A stretch of DNA of 64,000 bases, taken from Bryobacteraceae bacterium (GTDB lineage: Bacteria; Acidobacteriota; Terriglobia; Bryobacterales; Bryobacteraceae). Each line of letters begins with the position of its first letter. Within the stretch, counting starts at the first letter, position 1. The DNA lies in NCBI GenBank assembly GCA_947458745.1, contig CANGYQ010000007.1, positions 62,001 to 126,000 on the forward strand, read 5' to 3'. This document shows positions 9,296-16,669 of this stretch, one piece after another. A model generated the notes under the pieces. That model was not told the DNA's origin. It saw only the letters and a list, made by a program, of their open reading frames with translations, and ran no database searches. A program made the position numbers and the translations under genes.

Positions 9296-9657
9296 CAAGA
9301 GTGGGGCGATCTGGCCAGATCACAGAGATTCCGGTCCGGTTTTATTGCACGGCCGCGGGGCAATCCCCGGTGCTGGAGTGGTTGCGCGACCTCGACAAGG
9401 ATGACCGGCGCGCGATTGGCCTAGATCTGATGCGGGTGCAGTTTGGTTGGCCGATTGGAAGGCCACTGGTAGGAAGTCTCAAGGAAGGTCTTTGGGAAGT
9501 TCGCTCGACGCTTCCGAGCCAGAGGATTGCCCGGCTGATCCTGTGCTTTCACGAAAACATGCTGGTCGTACTGCACGGCTTTGTTAAGAAGACGCAAAAA
9601 ACGCCTTCGGGCGACCTTGACTTGGCGAAGCGAAGAATGAAGGAAGTGACGCAATGA
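9274..9657 (+). CDS. Gp49/HigB-like type II toxin (RelE fold)
   Basis: This is the toxin of a type II pair; relatives in the phage Gp49-like (PF05973) branch of the RelE/HigB fold are mRNA interferases. Family features are VRFYCTAAGQSPVLEWLRDL, PLVGSLKEGLWEVRS, RIARLILCF and LHGFVKKTQKTP, ending in a basic helix. The ATG at 9274 lies inside the operator palindrome, so the real start is more likely the in-frame GTG at 9301, giving 118 residues. Neither start has a clear ribosome binding site. The stop overlaps the antitoxin ATG by four bases. The locus is visibly more AT-rich than its neighbours, which fits horizontal acquisition. Confidence 0.85.
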   Translation: MYRLWYIPRVGRSGQITEIPVRFYCTAAGQSPVLEWLRDLDKDDRRAIGLDLMRVQFGWPIGRPLVGSLKEGLWEVRSTLPSQRIARLILCFHENMLVVLHGFVKKTQKTPSGDLDLAKRRMKEVTQ

Positions 9658-9941
9658 AGAAGAGCAATAAGCATATTGGCTTATCACTAGATGCCTTCCT
9701 GAAGGAGGAAGGCATCCTCGAAGAAACTCGTGCGGTGGCGTTGAAAGAGACGCTGGCTTGGCAAGTTCAGCAAGCAATGGAGATGAACAAAATCAGTAAA
9801 GTAGAGATGGCGCGGCGAATGAACACCAGCCGCGCGGCGCTTGACCGCTTGCTTGATCCGCACAATGTCTCGGTGACGCTGCAAACCCTCTCGCGAGCAG
9901 CCCAGGCGGTCGGGCGTGATTTGCGCATCGAGCTCATGTAG
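9654..9941 (+). CDS. XRE-family HTH antitoxin
   Basis: This 95-residue protein is the partner antitoxin. After a lysine-rich start it has a helix-turn-helix (ISKVEMARRMNTSRAALDRLLD, about residues 47-68) and the C-terminal VTLQTLSRAAQAVGRDLRIEL seen in HigA-like antitoxins. It would neutralise the toxin and repress the operon through the palindrome at 9272-9295. The four-base overlap with the toxin supports coupled translation. Toxin-first order is the normal HigBA arrangement. Confidence 0.87.
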   Translation: MKKSNKHIGLSLDAFLKEEGILEETRAVALKETLAWQVQQAMEMNKISKVEMARRMNTSRAALDRLLDPHNVSVTLQTLSRAAQAVGRDLRIELM

Positions 9942-10037
9942 GTTATGAAACTGTACGGTCGGAGAGCTTAGCGAGGGATGAATCGGAGCCGAAGCGCAGA
10001 TGGTCTATTGAGACCGTGCCGCGAGGTTGCTGATGTT

Positions 10038-10081
10038 CTCCCGCCAAGCCGCAGAGGGAATTCTTGGCGCCTTGGCGGGAG
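10038..10081 (+). terminator. 11-bp inverted repeat downstream of the toxin-antitoxin pair
   Basis: CTCCCGCCAAG (10038-10048) and CTTGGCGGGAG (10071-10081) are perfectly complementary with a 22-base loop, followed by TTTTG on the plus strand. It could terminate the toxin-antitoxin transcript. The CGCCAAG/CGCAGAG wording also resembles dispersed palindromic repeats, so a repeat element is possible. The rest of 9942-10145 shows no gene. Confidence 0.45.
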
Positions 10082-10145
10082 TTTTGAAACCGAACTTCAA
10101 AAGGCGAAGCCGCACGATCCACTGAATCCCGCGGCGCTACCCAGA

Positions 10146-10781
10146 TTAAGCGCGGCGGCGGAGCAGACCGACCGCTCCGAAGATGACCAGCGACGTCAGG
10201 AACGTGCCCGGCTCCGGGACGGGGCTGGTGCCGTCGACGGTGAAACCCAGAGGCTCAGTGGAAGTCGTGAAATTCGAGAGGTATGGATTCGCGACGTTCG
10301 TGTCGGGACCGTTGGAATACACCGATGCGACGAAAAAACCGTAGGCGGTGTTGGTGGTGGCCCCACCCACCGCCCAGCGAACATTCACGGTACCCGTGGT
10401 GTCCGTGTTGAATAGCGTGAGGCGATATCCTCCACTTGCCAGAGACAGCCCGCTGAAGATAAGGGTCGGAGTGAAGTCCGCGGAACTGGCAAAAGCGCCA
10501 ACCGTCACCGTCGTGCTCTGAATCACGTATCCAGGAAAGGTTTGCTCAAGGTAGACATCCACGGTACGCGAACTGCCGTCGACACTACCAATCAACGCGG
10601 TGATGGAGGCGCCGGTTAGAGCGCTCTGAAACCAAAACACCGCCTCAACTTGGCTGTTCGGGCCGCCGATCCGGTACGAGGAAGCGGTAGTGGGGCCGTT
10701 GCTGACAATGACGCCGGCGGACAGCGTGGTCGCAACGGAAAGCAAAATCACCGGCGAGAGAATGTTAGAGAAATATCGCAT
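10146..10781 (-). CDS. PEP-CTERM sorting domain-containing secreted protein
   Basis: This 211-residue protein has a signal peptide (about residues 1-22, MRYFSNILSPVILLS onward), a beta-rich, Ser/Thr/Gly-rich body of unknown function, and a C-terminal sorting signal: VPEPGT, a hydrophobic stretch and terminal RRRA. PEP-CTERM proteins are exported and processed by an exosortase; none is encoded in this window. A weak ribosome binding site (AAAGGTGA) precedes the ATG. No functional domain is recognised in the body. The gene stands alone, convergent with the toxin-antitoxin pair; 10782-10984 upstream shows no gene. Confidence 0.85.
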   Translation of the reverse strand: MRYFSNILSPVILLSVATTLSAGVIVSNGPTTASSYRIGGPNSQVEAVFWFQSALTGASITALIGSVDGSSRTVDVYLEQTFPGYVIQSTTVTVGAFASSADFTPTLIFSGLSLASGGYRLTLFNTDTTGTVNVRWAVGGATTNTAYGFFVASVYSNGPDTNVANPYLSNFTTSTEPLGFTVDGTSPVPEPGTFLTSLVIFGAVGLLRRRA

Positions 10782-10984
10782 GGTTCACCTTTGCCAATGA
10801 GCTTACAACGCATCGGCTCGGCCACCAAGCATTTTCTTGGCGGAAATGGTGGTTAGGAATACCAGTACCAACCGAAGGTGCGCGTTTCGCGACAGTCACT
10901 TGGCAACCGGCTGCCGCTACTTCAGGATCGCGAAAGCAGTCCAGTGGGCGTCAAAGGCCTCGGTGGTAGCCATCGTCGCTCTAG

Positions 10985-11386
10985 TCACGTCAACCAATTC
11001 TCCACCTTCAACCCCGGCACCCGCTTGAACTCGCGAGTATTGTTGGTCACCAGCGGCAGACCCAGGCAAAGGGCATGGGCGGCAATCAGCAGATCGTTGC
11101 CGCCGATCAGTTGGCCTTTCTTTTGGAGATGGGCCCGCAGGCGCCCGTATTCGAGGGCCGCTTCGGACGGCAAGGGAGCAACCGGGATCTCCTGCGCGAT
11201 GCCCTGGACAATCGTCAAATTGCGTTCAACGTGCTGGCTCTTGAACACGCCGAACATCAGTTCAGCGTAGGTGACTACCGACATCCCGCACTCGCCGCTT
11301 GGGAGTTGCTGGAACTTGGCCAGCACTAGTGGCGGGCGGTAGTTCATGATGTACACGCAGATGTTGGTGTCCAGCAGATAACGCAT
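10985..11386 (-). CDS. vapC: VapC-family PIN-domain ribonuclease toxin
   Basis: This PIN-domain toxin cleaves RNA with Mg2+ bound by acidic residues. The 133-residue protein starts MRYLLDTNICVY, the canonical VapC opening with the first acidic residue, followed by VTYAELMFGV, GNDLLIAAHA and LVTNNTREFKRVPGL. All four active-site acidic/Asn positions appear intact. The ATG at 11386 was chosen because upstream in-frame residues are low-quality and a GGAG lies 9 bases before it. It is coupled to and heavily overlapped by the antitoxin gene. Family known; RNA target unknown. Confidence 0.9.
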   Translation of the reverse strand: MRYLLDTNICVYIMNYRPPLVLAKFQQLPSGECGMSVVTYAELMFGVFKSQHVERNLTIVQGIAQEIPVAPLPSEAALEYGRLRAHLQKKGQLIGGNDLLIAAHALCLGLPLVTNNTREFKRVPGLKVENWLT

Positions 11387-11618
11387 CGAAATCGAGCTCC
11401 GGCCGCTCCTGGAGCGGCAACTGTTCCCGGCCATCCTTCATGAAGTCAGGCCCCAGGCTGGCCAGCAGATGAAAGGCCGATTCCATGGTCTTGGGCTTGG
11501 GCCGGATGACCACTTCCCTTCCCCGCTGCTCAATGATCACTTCGCCCAACTCCAACTCAAACTCCTTCGGAATCCGGACCGCCCGGGAGTTGCCGCTTTT
11601 GAAGACGCGCGTGATCAT
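11262..11618 (-). CDS. vapB: VapB/VagC-type AbrB-fold antitoxin with extended reading frame
   Basis: The first ~78 residues match the VapB/VagC family: MITRVFKSGNSRAVRIPKEF, then VIIEQRGREVVIRPKPK (AbrB fold, DNA binding) and a toxin-binding tail (HLLASLGPDFMKDGREQLPLQERP). Family members usually stop around here, near the vapC start. This frame lacks a stop and runs about 40 codons into vapC in another frame, giving 118 residues and a 125-base overlap. The extension is probably non-functional read-through, but it might impair or modify the antitoxin. Confidence 0.85.
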   Translation of the reverse strand: MITRVFKSGNSRAVRIPKEFELELGEVIIEQRGREVVIRPKPKTMESAFHLLASLGPDFMKDGREQLPLQERPELDFDALSAGHQHLRVHHELPPATSAGQVPATPKRRVRDVGSHLR

Positions 11619-11628
11619 GACGATTTAA

Positions 11629-11649
11629 GTATACACCGGTGGTATATAC
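11629..11649. promoter_or_regulatory. Imperfect palindrome upstream of vapB, probable autoregulatory operator
   Basis: GTATACACC and GGTGGTATATAC form an imperfect inverted repeat centred 11-31 bases before the vapB ATG. VapB antitoxins bind such palindromes to repress their own operon. The AT-rich arms may also serve as the -10 region. Confidence 0.5.
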
Positions 11650-11650
11650 G

Positions 11651-11769
11651 TGGAGTCCGCTTGCTAGCGCGCGCGGCTCGGTAGCATTCGCCCGTTACCG
11701 AGCCGCGCCCCCGAGCGGAGGGGTCTTCACGGCGTTACCGAGCCGCGACCGCGAGGGAGCGGACTTCCA
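11651..11769. repeat. REP-like palindromic element, composite
   Basis: The outer arms (GAGTCCGC near 11653 and GCGGACTTCC ending near 11768) pair imperfectly over about 29 bases. Inside, ACCGAGCCGCG occurs twice directly (11697-11707 and 11736-11746) and once inverted (CGCGGCTCGGTA, 11672-11683). A similar 29-base unit recurs at 21566-21594, which supports a dispersed REP family. It lies between the divergent ends of vapB and the hydrolase gene. Confidence 0.65.
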
Positions 11770-11776
11770 ACAACGA

Positions 11777-12406
11777 TCAACGGCTGATCAGCCCCTGAAT
11801 GACGCCGTCGAGCGGAATCTTGCCCCGCTTCAAGTCGTGGCCTGCGCCATCGAGATCGATCAGCTCCACCGGGGCCGGGATCAGGGCGATGGCGGCGCTC
11901 AGCTCTTCGGAGGTCGCAAACGGGTCGGTTTTGCCGTGGACGAACACGGAAGGGATGGCGAGTTGCGGGAAGTGCGCGGTGCGGAGTTGCTCAGGCTTAC
12001 CTGGCGGGTGGAGCGGGTAGGAGAGCAGCAACAGGCCCGCGGCGAGCTCCGAGTCCTCGGCGGCCAGTATACTCGCCTGACGGCCGCCATAGGATTGGCC
12101 CCCCAGAAACACGCGGCCTGGCACTAGCTCCCGCATCGCCTCAACGGCTTCCAGCAAACTAGCCCGGTCAGCGGGTCCCGTGGCGGGCGACGGCATCTTG
12201 CCCTTCTGGCGGAAGGCCAGGTCGCACCGGAGCACGGTGACGCCGCGCGCCACGAACGCTTCGGCCACCACCTTTAGCAGCACCATCTCACAATCGCCGC
12301 CCGCGCCATGGGTGATCACCAGTCCATCCACCGCGCCGGGCACGCGGTGCAGATAACCCCGGACGCCGCCCTGTTCAAACCGCTCCACGGAAGCAGCAGC
12401 GGCCAT
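11777..12406 (-). CDS. Alpha/beta hydrolase (Tex30/KANL3-like, dienelactone hydrolase-like)
   Basis: This 209-residue cytoplasmic protein has an alpha/beta hydrolase fold: an early GLVITHGAGGDCEM strand-turn, a nucleophile elbow GQSYGG near residue 103, a possible acid Asp in HGKTDPF, and the His in GAGHD. Serine nucleophile, Asp and His are all in place, so it is probably active, but no substrate can be inferred. It has no signal peptide. It lies 1 base downstream of the metallo-beta-lactamase gene and is likely co-transcribed with it. Confidence 0.8.
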   Translation of the reverse strand: MAAAASVERFEQGGVRGYLHRVPGAVDGLVITHGAGGDCEMVLLKVVAEAFVARGVTVLRCDLAFRQKGKMPSPATGPADRASLLEAVEAMRELVPGRVFLGGQSYGGRQASILAAEDSELAAGLLLLSYPLHPPGKPEQLRTAHFPQLAIPSVFVHGKTDPFATSEELSAAIALIPAPVELIDLDGAGHDLKRGKIPLDGVIQGLISR

Positions 12407-12407
12407 G

Positions 12408-14252
12408 CTATTCCACCTCCAACAACGCTTCCACCCAGCGGTTCAGCGTGAGGCCACCGACGTTGACATCAGCGGTCAGCACACCAAAAGCGGCTTCGCC
12501 AGTGCGGCGGATGCGCGCCTTCAGGCGGCCGGTGGCGCGTGGCTCGAGCGTCACCGCCCCCTGCGACTCAACCAACTGCCAGCCCTTCGGCACGTTCCAC
12601 TGCACGTCGTATCTGGTGCGCTTGGCAGCATGGTTGGTGATCTCTACCATTAGCTCCGTCACCGCACCAGCTTCCGGCTTGACGCTATAGGGATAGACCC
12701 GCGCCCAGCCTTCATCCACCGCGAAGTTCGCACCGGGGAGCGGGGTGATCGCCGCCAGCAGCTCCGCCCGCTTACGCAGTTCGGCGCGCATGCGAGCCAG
12801 CCGCTCCGGGTCATACCGGAACATGGGCGCGACATGCTGGTTGATCAGCCAATGCTCGCCGCCCAGTTTCTCGATCAAGCGCAGACAGTAGAGGTAGCCT
12901 TCATTCTCGCCCACGAAGTTACGGTTCAGCAGGCAGTAGTCATCGAGACCCGACGGAGTAAACGAGTCCCCCACAAAGAACAGCTTCTCCGGCGCGGCGC
13001 TGCTGTCCACCGTCAAGCCGCCGTGATAGAGCGTCTGGCCGGGAAAGTCGTAGCTGGTGAGCGTGTACTCGCGCCACTTCCAGCGCTCGCCGTCACCATG
13101 GGCTTTGCCGGTGGCGGGAACGTGCGTCAAGGCGGGCATGCGGTAACTGGCCGGGCGCTCAATGATGTCGCGGATACGGTCTGAGTAATGGACCGGCGCT
13201 TTCCATCGTGCGGCCACCTTGCCCACATAGTCGGTGTGGTCGTCGTGGTAGTGCGTGATCCAAATCCCTTCGATCGATTGGAACCGCCCCGCCGCGTGTA
13301 GCTCTTCCAGCTTCTCGAAAACCTTCGGGTGCCCGGCATCGAGCAGAAAGGCATGCCCCGTGGACGACACGATCAGCCGGGAGTTTTCGATGGCGATCAC
13401 CCAAGCGGGCAGATCCCGCTCCGGCGCCATCAGCATCGGCGCGCCCGGCTGCTTGCCCATGGCGAGCGACGCCCGCGTCTTCCAGCTCTCCTCGCCCCAA
13501 TACCACCGCAACGCATCAGTCGAGAAGTGCGAATCGAGCAGCGATTGCAGCCGCCTGATCAACAGATCGATCTCGCGTGAGGGTTCAGCAATCATCGGGC
13601 CCCGCGCGGGCACGATCACATCCGGCCGCCATGCCTGCACCTTCTTGAGGCTCGCGATCAACTGCCCCGCGCGTGCCGCATAGCCGTGATAGCCGCGCGT
13701 CTTGGTTTCCGGGATCGCATCCTGCAGCGAATAGATTTCCAGCAACCGGCCGCCGGAATAGATTAGGTCGCCGGTGGCGGCGATGCGCTTGCCACCACTC
13801 GAGATCAGATAAGAGACCGCGCCCGCCGAGTAACCCGGCGTATCTATCACCTCGACGCTGGCCTCGCCCGCCGTCAGGCGGTCACCACCCTTCACCATCC
13901 GCGCCACAGCAAGCGAGTCCACCGGCAGCTTGGTGGAGCGTTGCGCGTAGTCATGAAATCGCGTCTGCCGGAACAGTGACCAGAACTTGCCCGCATCCGT
14001 TACCTGCCGAGCCTCCGCCTCCGGCAGCGTCAGCGCGGCACCCGCCGCCACATTCGCCTCCGCCGCCCACAGCACATCGCGCCGCACGTGCGTCACCCAG
14101 ACTTCGCGCGGTGCTCCGCGTGAGTCGCCATAGATCACCACGTTGCCGGGTAGACGAAGAGTATTGACGGGTCCGCTGGAGAATTGGAGGCCAGCCGGGA
14201 GGGACTGTGCCGCGAGGCCGAGGCTGAGGAGGAAGATTGAGGAGCGGATCAC
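12408..14252 (-). CDS. Secreted tandem metallo-beta-lactamase-fold protein, first half degenerate
   Basis: The 614-residue protein has a signal peptide (about 1-21) and two metallo-beta-lactamase-like halves. The second half carries the zinc motif THYHDDHTD (HxHxDH) near residue 332, followed by FFVGDSFTPSGLDDY. The first half keeps the layout (TPGYSAGAVSYLI, ATGDLIYSGG, VPARGP), but the metal motif is reduced to THVRRD, so it is probably inactive. A beta-rich C-terminal domain (about 500-614) follows. A GTG start is used with no clear ribosome binding site. Hydrolase of unknown substrate. Confidence 0.75.
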   Translation of the reverse strand: MIRSSIFLLSLGLAAQSLPAGLQFSSGPVNTLRLPGNVVIYGDSRGAPREVWVTHVRRDVLWAAEANVAAGAALTLPEAEARQVTDAGKFWSLFRQTRFHDYAQRSTKLPVDSLAVARMVKGGDRLTAGEASVEVIDTPGYSAGAVSYLISSGGKRIAATGDLIYSGGRLLEIYSLQDAIPETKTRGYHGYAARAGQLIASLKKVQAWRPDVIVPARGPMIAEPSREIDLLIRRLQSLLDSHFSTDALRWYWGEESWKTRASLAMGKQPGAPMLMAPERDLPAWVIAIENSRLIVSSTGHAFLLDAGHPKVFEKLEELHAAGRFQSIEGIWITHYHDDHTDYVGKVAARWKAPVHYSDRIRDIIERPASYRMPALTHVPATGKAHGDGERWKWREYTLTSYDFPGQTLYHGGLTVDSSAAPEKLFFVGDSFTPSGLDDYCLLNRNFVGENEGYLYCLRLIEKLGGEHWLINQHVAPMFRYDPERLARMRAELRKRAELLAAITPLPGANFAVDEGWARVYPYSVKPEAGAVTELMVEITNHAAKRTRYDVQWNVPKGWQLVESQGAVTLEPRATGRLKARIRRTGEAAFGVLTADVNVGGLTLNRWVEALLEVE

Positions 14253-14314
14253 AAGTCAGGATTCTATCTGACAATTGGCGGCGTATCCGGTGGCACCCGG
14301 AAAGCTGAAAAGGC

Positions 14315-14344
14315 CAGAGCCATTGGGACTCGGGCCTCGCTCTG
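14315..14344 (-). terminator. Possible terminator downstream of the M48 protease gene
   Basis: On the minus strand CAGAGC and GCTCTG pair over 6 bp around an 18-base loop, followed by GGCCTTTTC. It would end the protease transcript. The stem is short, so confidence is low. Confidence 0.35.
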
Positions 14345-14359
14345 CGATTGAACGCGGAG

Positions 14360-15409
14360 CTAGTTCGAACTCGGACGGCGCTTCAGCGTCGGGCGCTCAT
14401 CCTGGTCGGCCTTGGGCTTCTTCTCTTCGCCCGTCTCATCATCCACCGGCACCGTGCCGCCGCCGGGGGCGCGGCGTAGGCGGGGACGGTTGGCGTCGTC
14501 GGAGGCCGGGTCCACCTTGCGGCGGTTGTGCAGGGCCACCAAGCGCGACTTCACGTTGTCGAACTCGCTAGTGGTCAACACGTACTCGGGCTTGGCCTTC
14601 AGGATCTCCTGAATGTTCTTCTGGGCGTTCTCAATGCGCTCACCGGTCGGCGGGTGGGAGCCGAAAATCTTGGCCATTGTGCCGGGCTTGCGCTTCTCTT
14701 TCGATTGCAGCTTTTCAAAGAAGTCCACAAACGAGGTCGGGTCATAGCCGGACTTGTAGAGGTACTGCAAGCCCAGGTAATCCGCGTCGCGCTCAAAAGC
14801 CTGCGAGAACTGCATGAAGCCCAACGGGATCAGCACGCTGGCGCCCTGGCGGATGCCATAGCCGGCCCAGCCACCCAGGAAGATCAACGGCAGCGTACCG
14901 TAGTTCACCAACTGGCCGCGCGTCGCTTGGCGAGTGCCGTGGCGGGCGGCGATGTGGGCGATCTCATGCGCCATCACGCCGGCCAGTTCCGCTTCGTTGT
15001 CAGCGGTCATGATCAAGCCGGAGTTGACGAAGAAGAAGCCGCCGGGGAGCGCGAAGGCGTTCACTTCTTCGGCATCCACTACCTTGATCGTGAACGGCAC
15101 CTTGGCGTCGGAGTTGCGCACCAGGTTCTGGCCCAGGCGGTTGACGTATTCGGCGATCACCGGGTCAGTGACAATCTTCGATTGGCGCTCCACTTCCTGC
15201 GCCATGCCCTTGCCCATCGCGATTTCCTTCTCGATGGAGTAGAAGTTCATCTTGCCGTCGACATCGCGGTTGCCGATCTCGTCGGGGTTCTTCTTTTTGT
15301 TCCTCTCGCTGGGCTGCTTCACTTTCGGAGCAGGCTTGGACTTATCTTCGTCCGCCCCGGCAAAAGCCAGGGACGCGGCGATCGCGAACACCAACAAGCG
15401 TTGAATCAT
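14360..15409 (-). CDS. M48-family periplasmic zinc metalloprotease
   Basis: This is an exported peptidase of the M48 (Ste24/BepA-like) family, proposed to act in envelope protein quality control. The 349-residue protein starts at the ATG at 15409, giving a clear signal peptide (MIQRLLVFAIAASLAFAG). The zinc site HEIAHIAARHG (HExxH) lies about residue 140, with a downstream ERDADYLGLQYL supplying the third ligand. A charged linker rich in Lys and Pro follows the signal, and the C-terminal ~70 residues are basic and disordered-looking. BepA's TPR domain is not apparent, so this is a shorter relative. Confidence 0.87.
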   Translation of the reverse strand: MIQRLLVFAIAASLAFAGADEDKSKPAPKVKQPSERNKKKNPDEIGNRDVDGKMNFYSIEKEIAMGKGMAQEVERQSKIVTDPVIAEYVNRLGQNLVRNSDAKVPFTIKVVDAEEVNAFALPGGFFFVNSGLIMTADNEAELAGVMAHEIAHIAARHGTRQATRGQLVNYGTLPLIFLGGWAGYGIRQGASVLIPLGFMQFSQAFERDADYLGLQYLYKSGYDPTSFVDFFEKLQSKEKRKPGTMAKIFGSHPPTGERIENAQKNIQEILKAKPEYVLTTSEFDNVKSRLVALHNRRKVDPASDDANRPRLRRAPGGGTVPVDDETGEEKKPKADQDERPTLKRRPSSN

Positions 15410-15502
15410 GACACTCCGCCTCAATTTCAGTATAGACCCGCGCAATTGCCAACCCGATGGCCTCAAGCAGCCGACATCCCTATTAACGTAATCTCATCCT
15501 TA

Positions 15503-16603
15503 GTGGTTGCGGAAAAAGTTCGAGCTCAATTCCCCGTCGCGGATCAACTCATTTGGTTGCATCACGCCGGCGTTTCTCCCCTGTGCCGCCCGGCGGCGGA
15601 GGCCATGAAAGCACTGGCTGACGACGCGCTGCAGTTTGCCAGCGTCCACTACCAGCAATGGATGGACGCCTACGAAGCCTTCCGCGTCGCCTCTGCCCGC
15701 CTTATCGGCAGTTCCCCGCGCGAGATTGCGATCGTGAAGAATACTTCCGAAGGCATCGCCACGGTGCAACTGGGGCTAGATTGGCGGCCCGGCGACAAGG
15801 TGGTGGCCTTCAAGGAAGAATTCCCGGCCAACTACTACCCCTGGAAGCGCCTGGAGGAACGTGGCGTGCAGGTCGAGTGGCTCTCCATCGACGATCCGCT
15901 GGAAGTGATTGACCAGGCCGCGCGCGGCGCCCGGCTGCTGGCTATCAGCTATGTCAACTACTTAAGCGGCCGCCGCGTGGACCTGGCCGCGATTGGCGAA
16001 ATCTGCCACCGCCATGGCTGCTTCTACCTGGTGGATGCCATCCAGGGCCTGGGCGTCTTCCCCATTGATGTCGAGGCGATGCACATTGACGCGCTCGCGG
16101 CCGACGGCCACAAGTGGCTGATGGGACCGGAAGGCTGCGGCGTGCTCTACGTCCGTCAATCGCGCCAGGACGAAGTTTTCCCGGTCGAGTTTGGCTGGAC
16201 CACCGTGGCCGGCTACAACGACTACGCCTCCCGCGACATGACGCTCCGTTCCGACGCCGGCCGTTACGAATGCGGCACGCTGAACACCATCGGCGTCTAC
16301 GGACTGAAAGCCGCCATCGAGTTCATTCTCGAAGTCGGCGTCGACGCCATCGGCCCACAGGTGCTCGCCCTTTCGCAGCGGCTCGCAGAAGGAGCAGCGG
16401 CCAAGGGCTACCAACTGCTGCTGACCCAGCCCGAATCCGGCATCGTCACCTTCCGCCGCGCCGACATCGACAGCCGGATGGTGGTCAGCCAGTTGAAGCA
16501 GCACCAGATCCACGCCGCCCCCCGGCAAGGCTGGGTGCGCATGTCGCCGCACTTCTATCAGCGGTTGGATGAGATGGACGCGGTGATTGCCGCGCTGCCG
16601 TAA
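15503..16603 (+). CDS. Class V aminotransferase (cysteine desulfurase/isopenicillin N epimerase-like)
   Basis: This PLP enzyme of the class V aminotransferase family has 366 residues from the GTG at 15503, the first start codon after the divergent promoter region; no strong ribosome binding site is seen. The PLP lysine is in ADGHKWLMGPEGCG. Other family motifs are KNTSEGIATV, SYVNYLSGRRVDL, VDAIQGLG and YECGTLN. Members include cysteine desulfurases, epimerases and lyases, and the exact reaction cannot be told. It stands alone, divergent from the protease gene. Confidence 0.85.
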   Translation: MVAEKVRAQFPVADQLIWLHHAGVSPLCRPAAEAMKALADDALQFASVHYQQWMDAYEAFRVASARLIGSSPREIAIVKNTSEGIATVQLGLDWRPGDKVVAFKEEFPANYYPWKRLEERGVQVEWLSIDDPLEVIDQAARGARLLAISYVNYLSGRRVDLAAIGEICHRHGCFYLVDAIQGLGVFPIDVEAMHIDALAADGHKWLMGPEGCGVLYVRQSRQDEVFPVEFGWTTVAGYNDYASRDMTLRSDAGRYECGTLNTIGVYGLKAAIEFILEVGVDAIGPQVLALSQRLAEGAAAKGYQLLLTQPESGIVTFRRADIDSRMVVSQLKQHQIHAAPRQGWVRMSPHFYQRLDEMDAVIAALP

Positions 16604-16669
16604 ACCCTGCCTAAACGCCCGCGAGTCTTACGGGCTCAGGGAGATACAATCCTGTTGAGGAACTGAATC

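Noticed and set aside
14528-15502. In-frame upstream extension of the class V aminotransferase over the M48 protease gene
   Set aside because: It is antisense to the protease and unlike aminotransferase N-termini; the GTG at 15503 gives the normal length.
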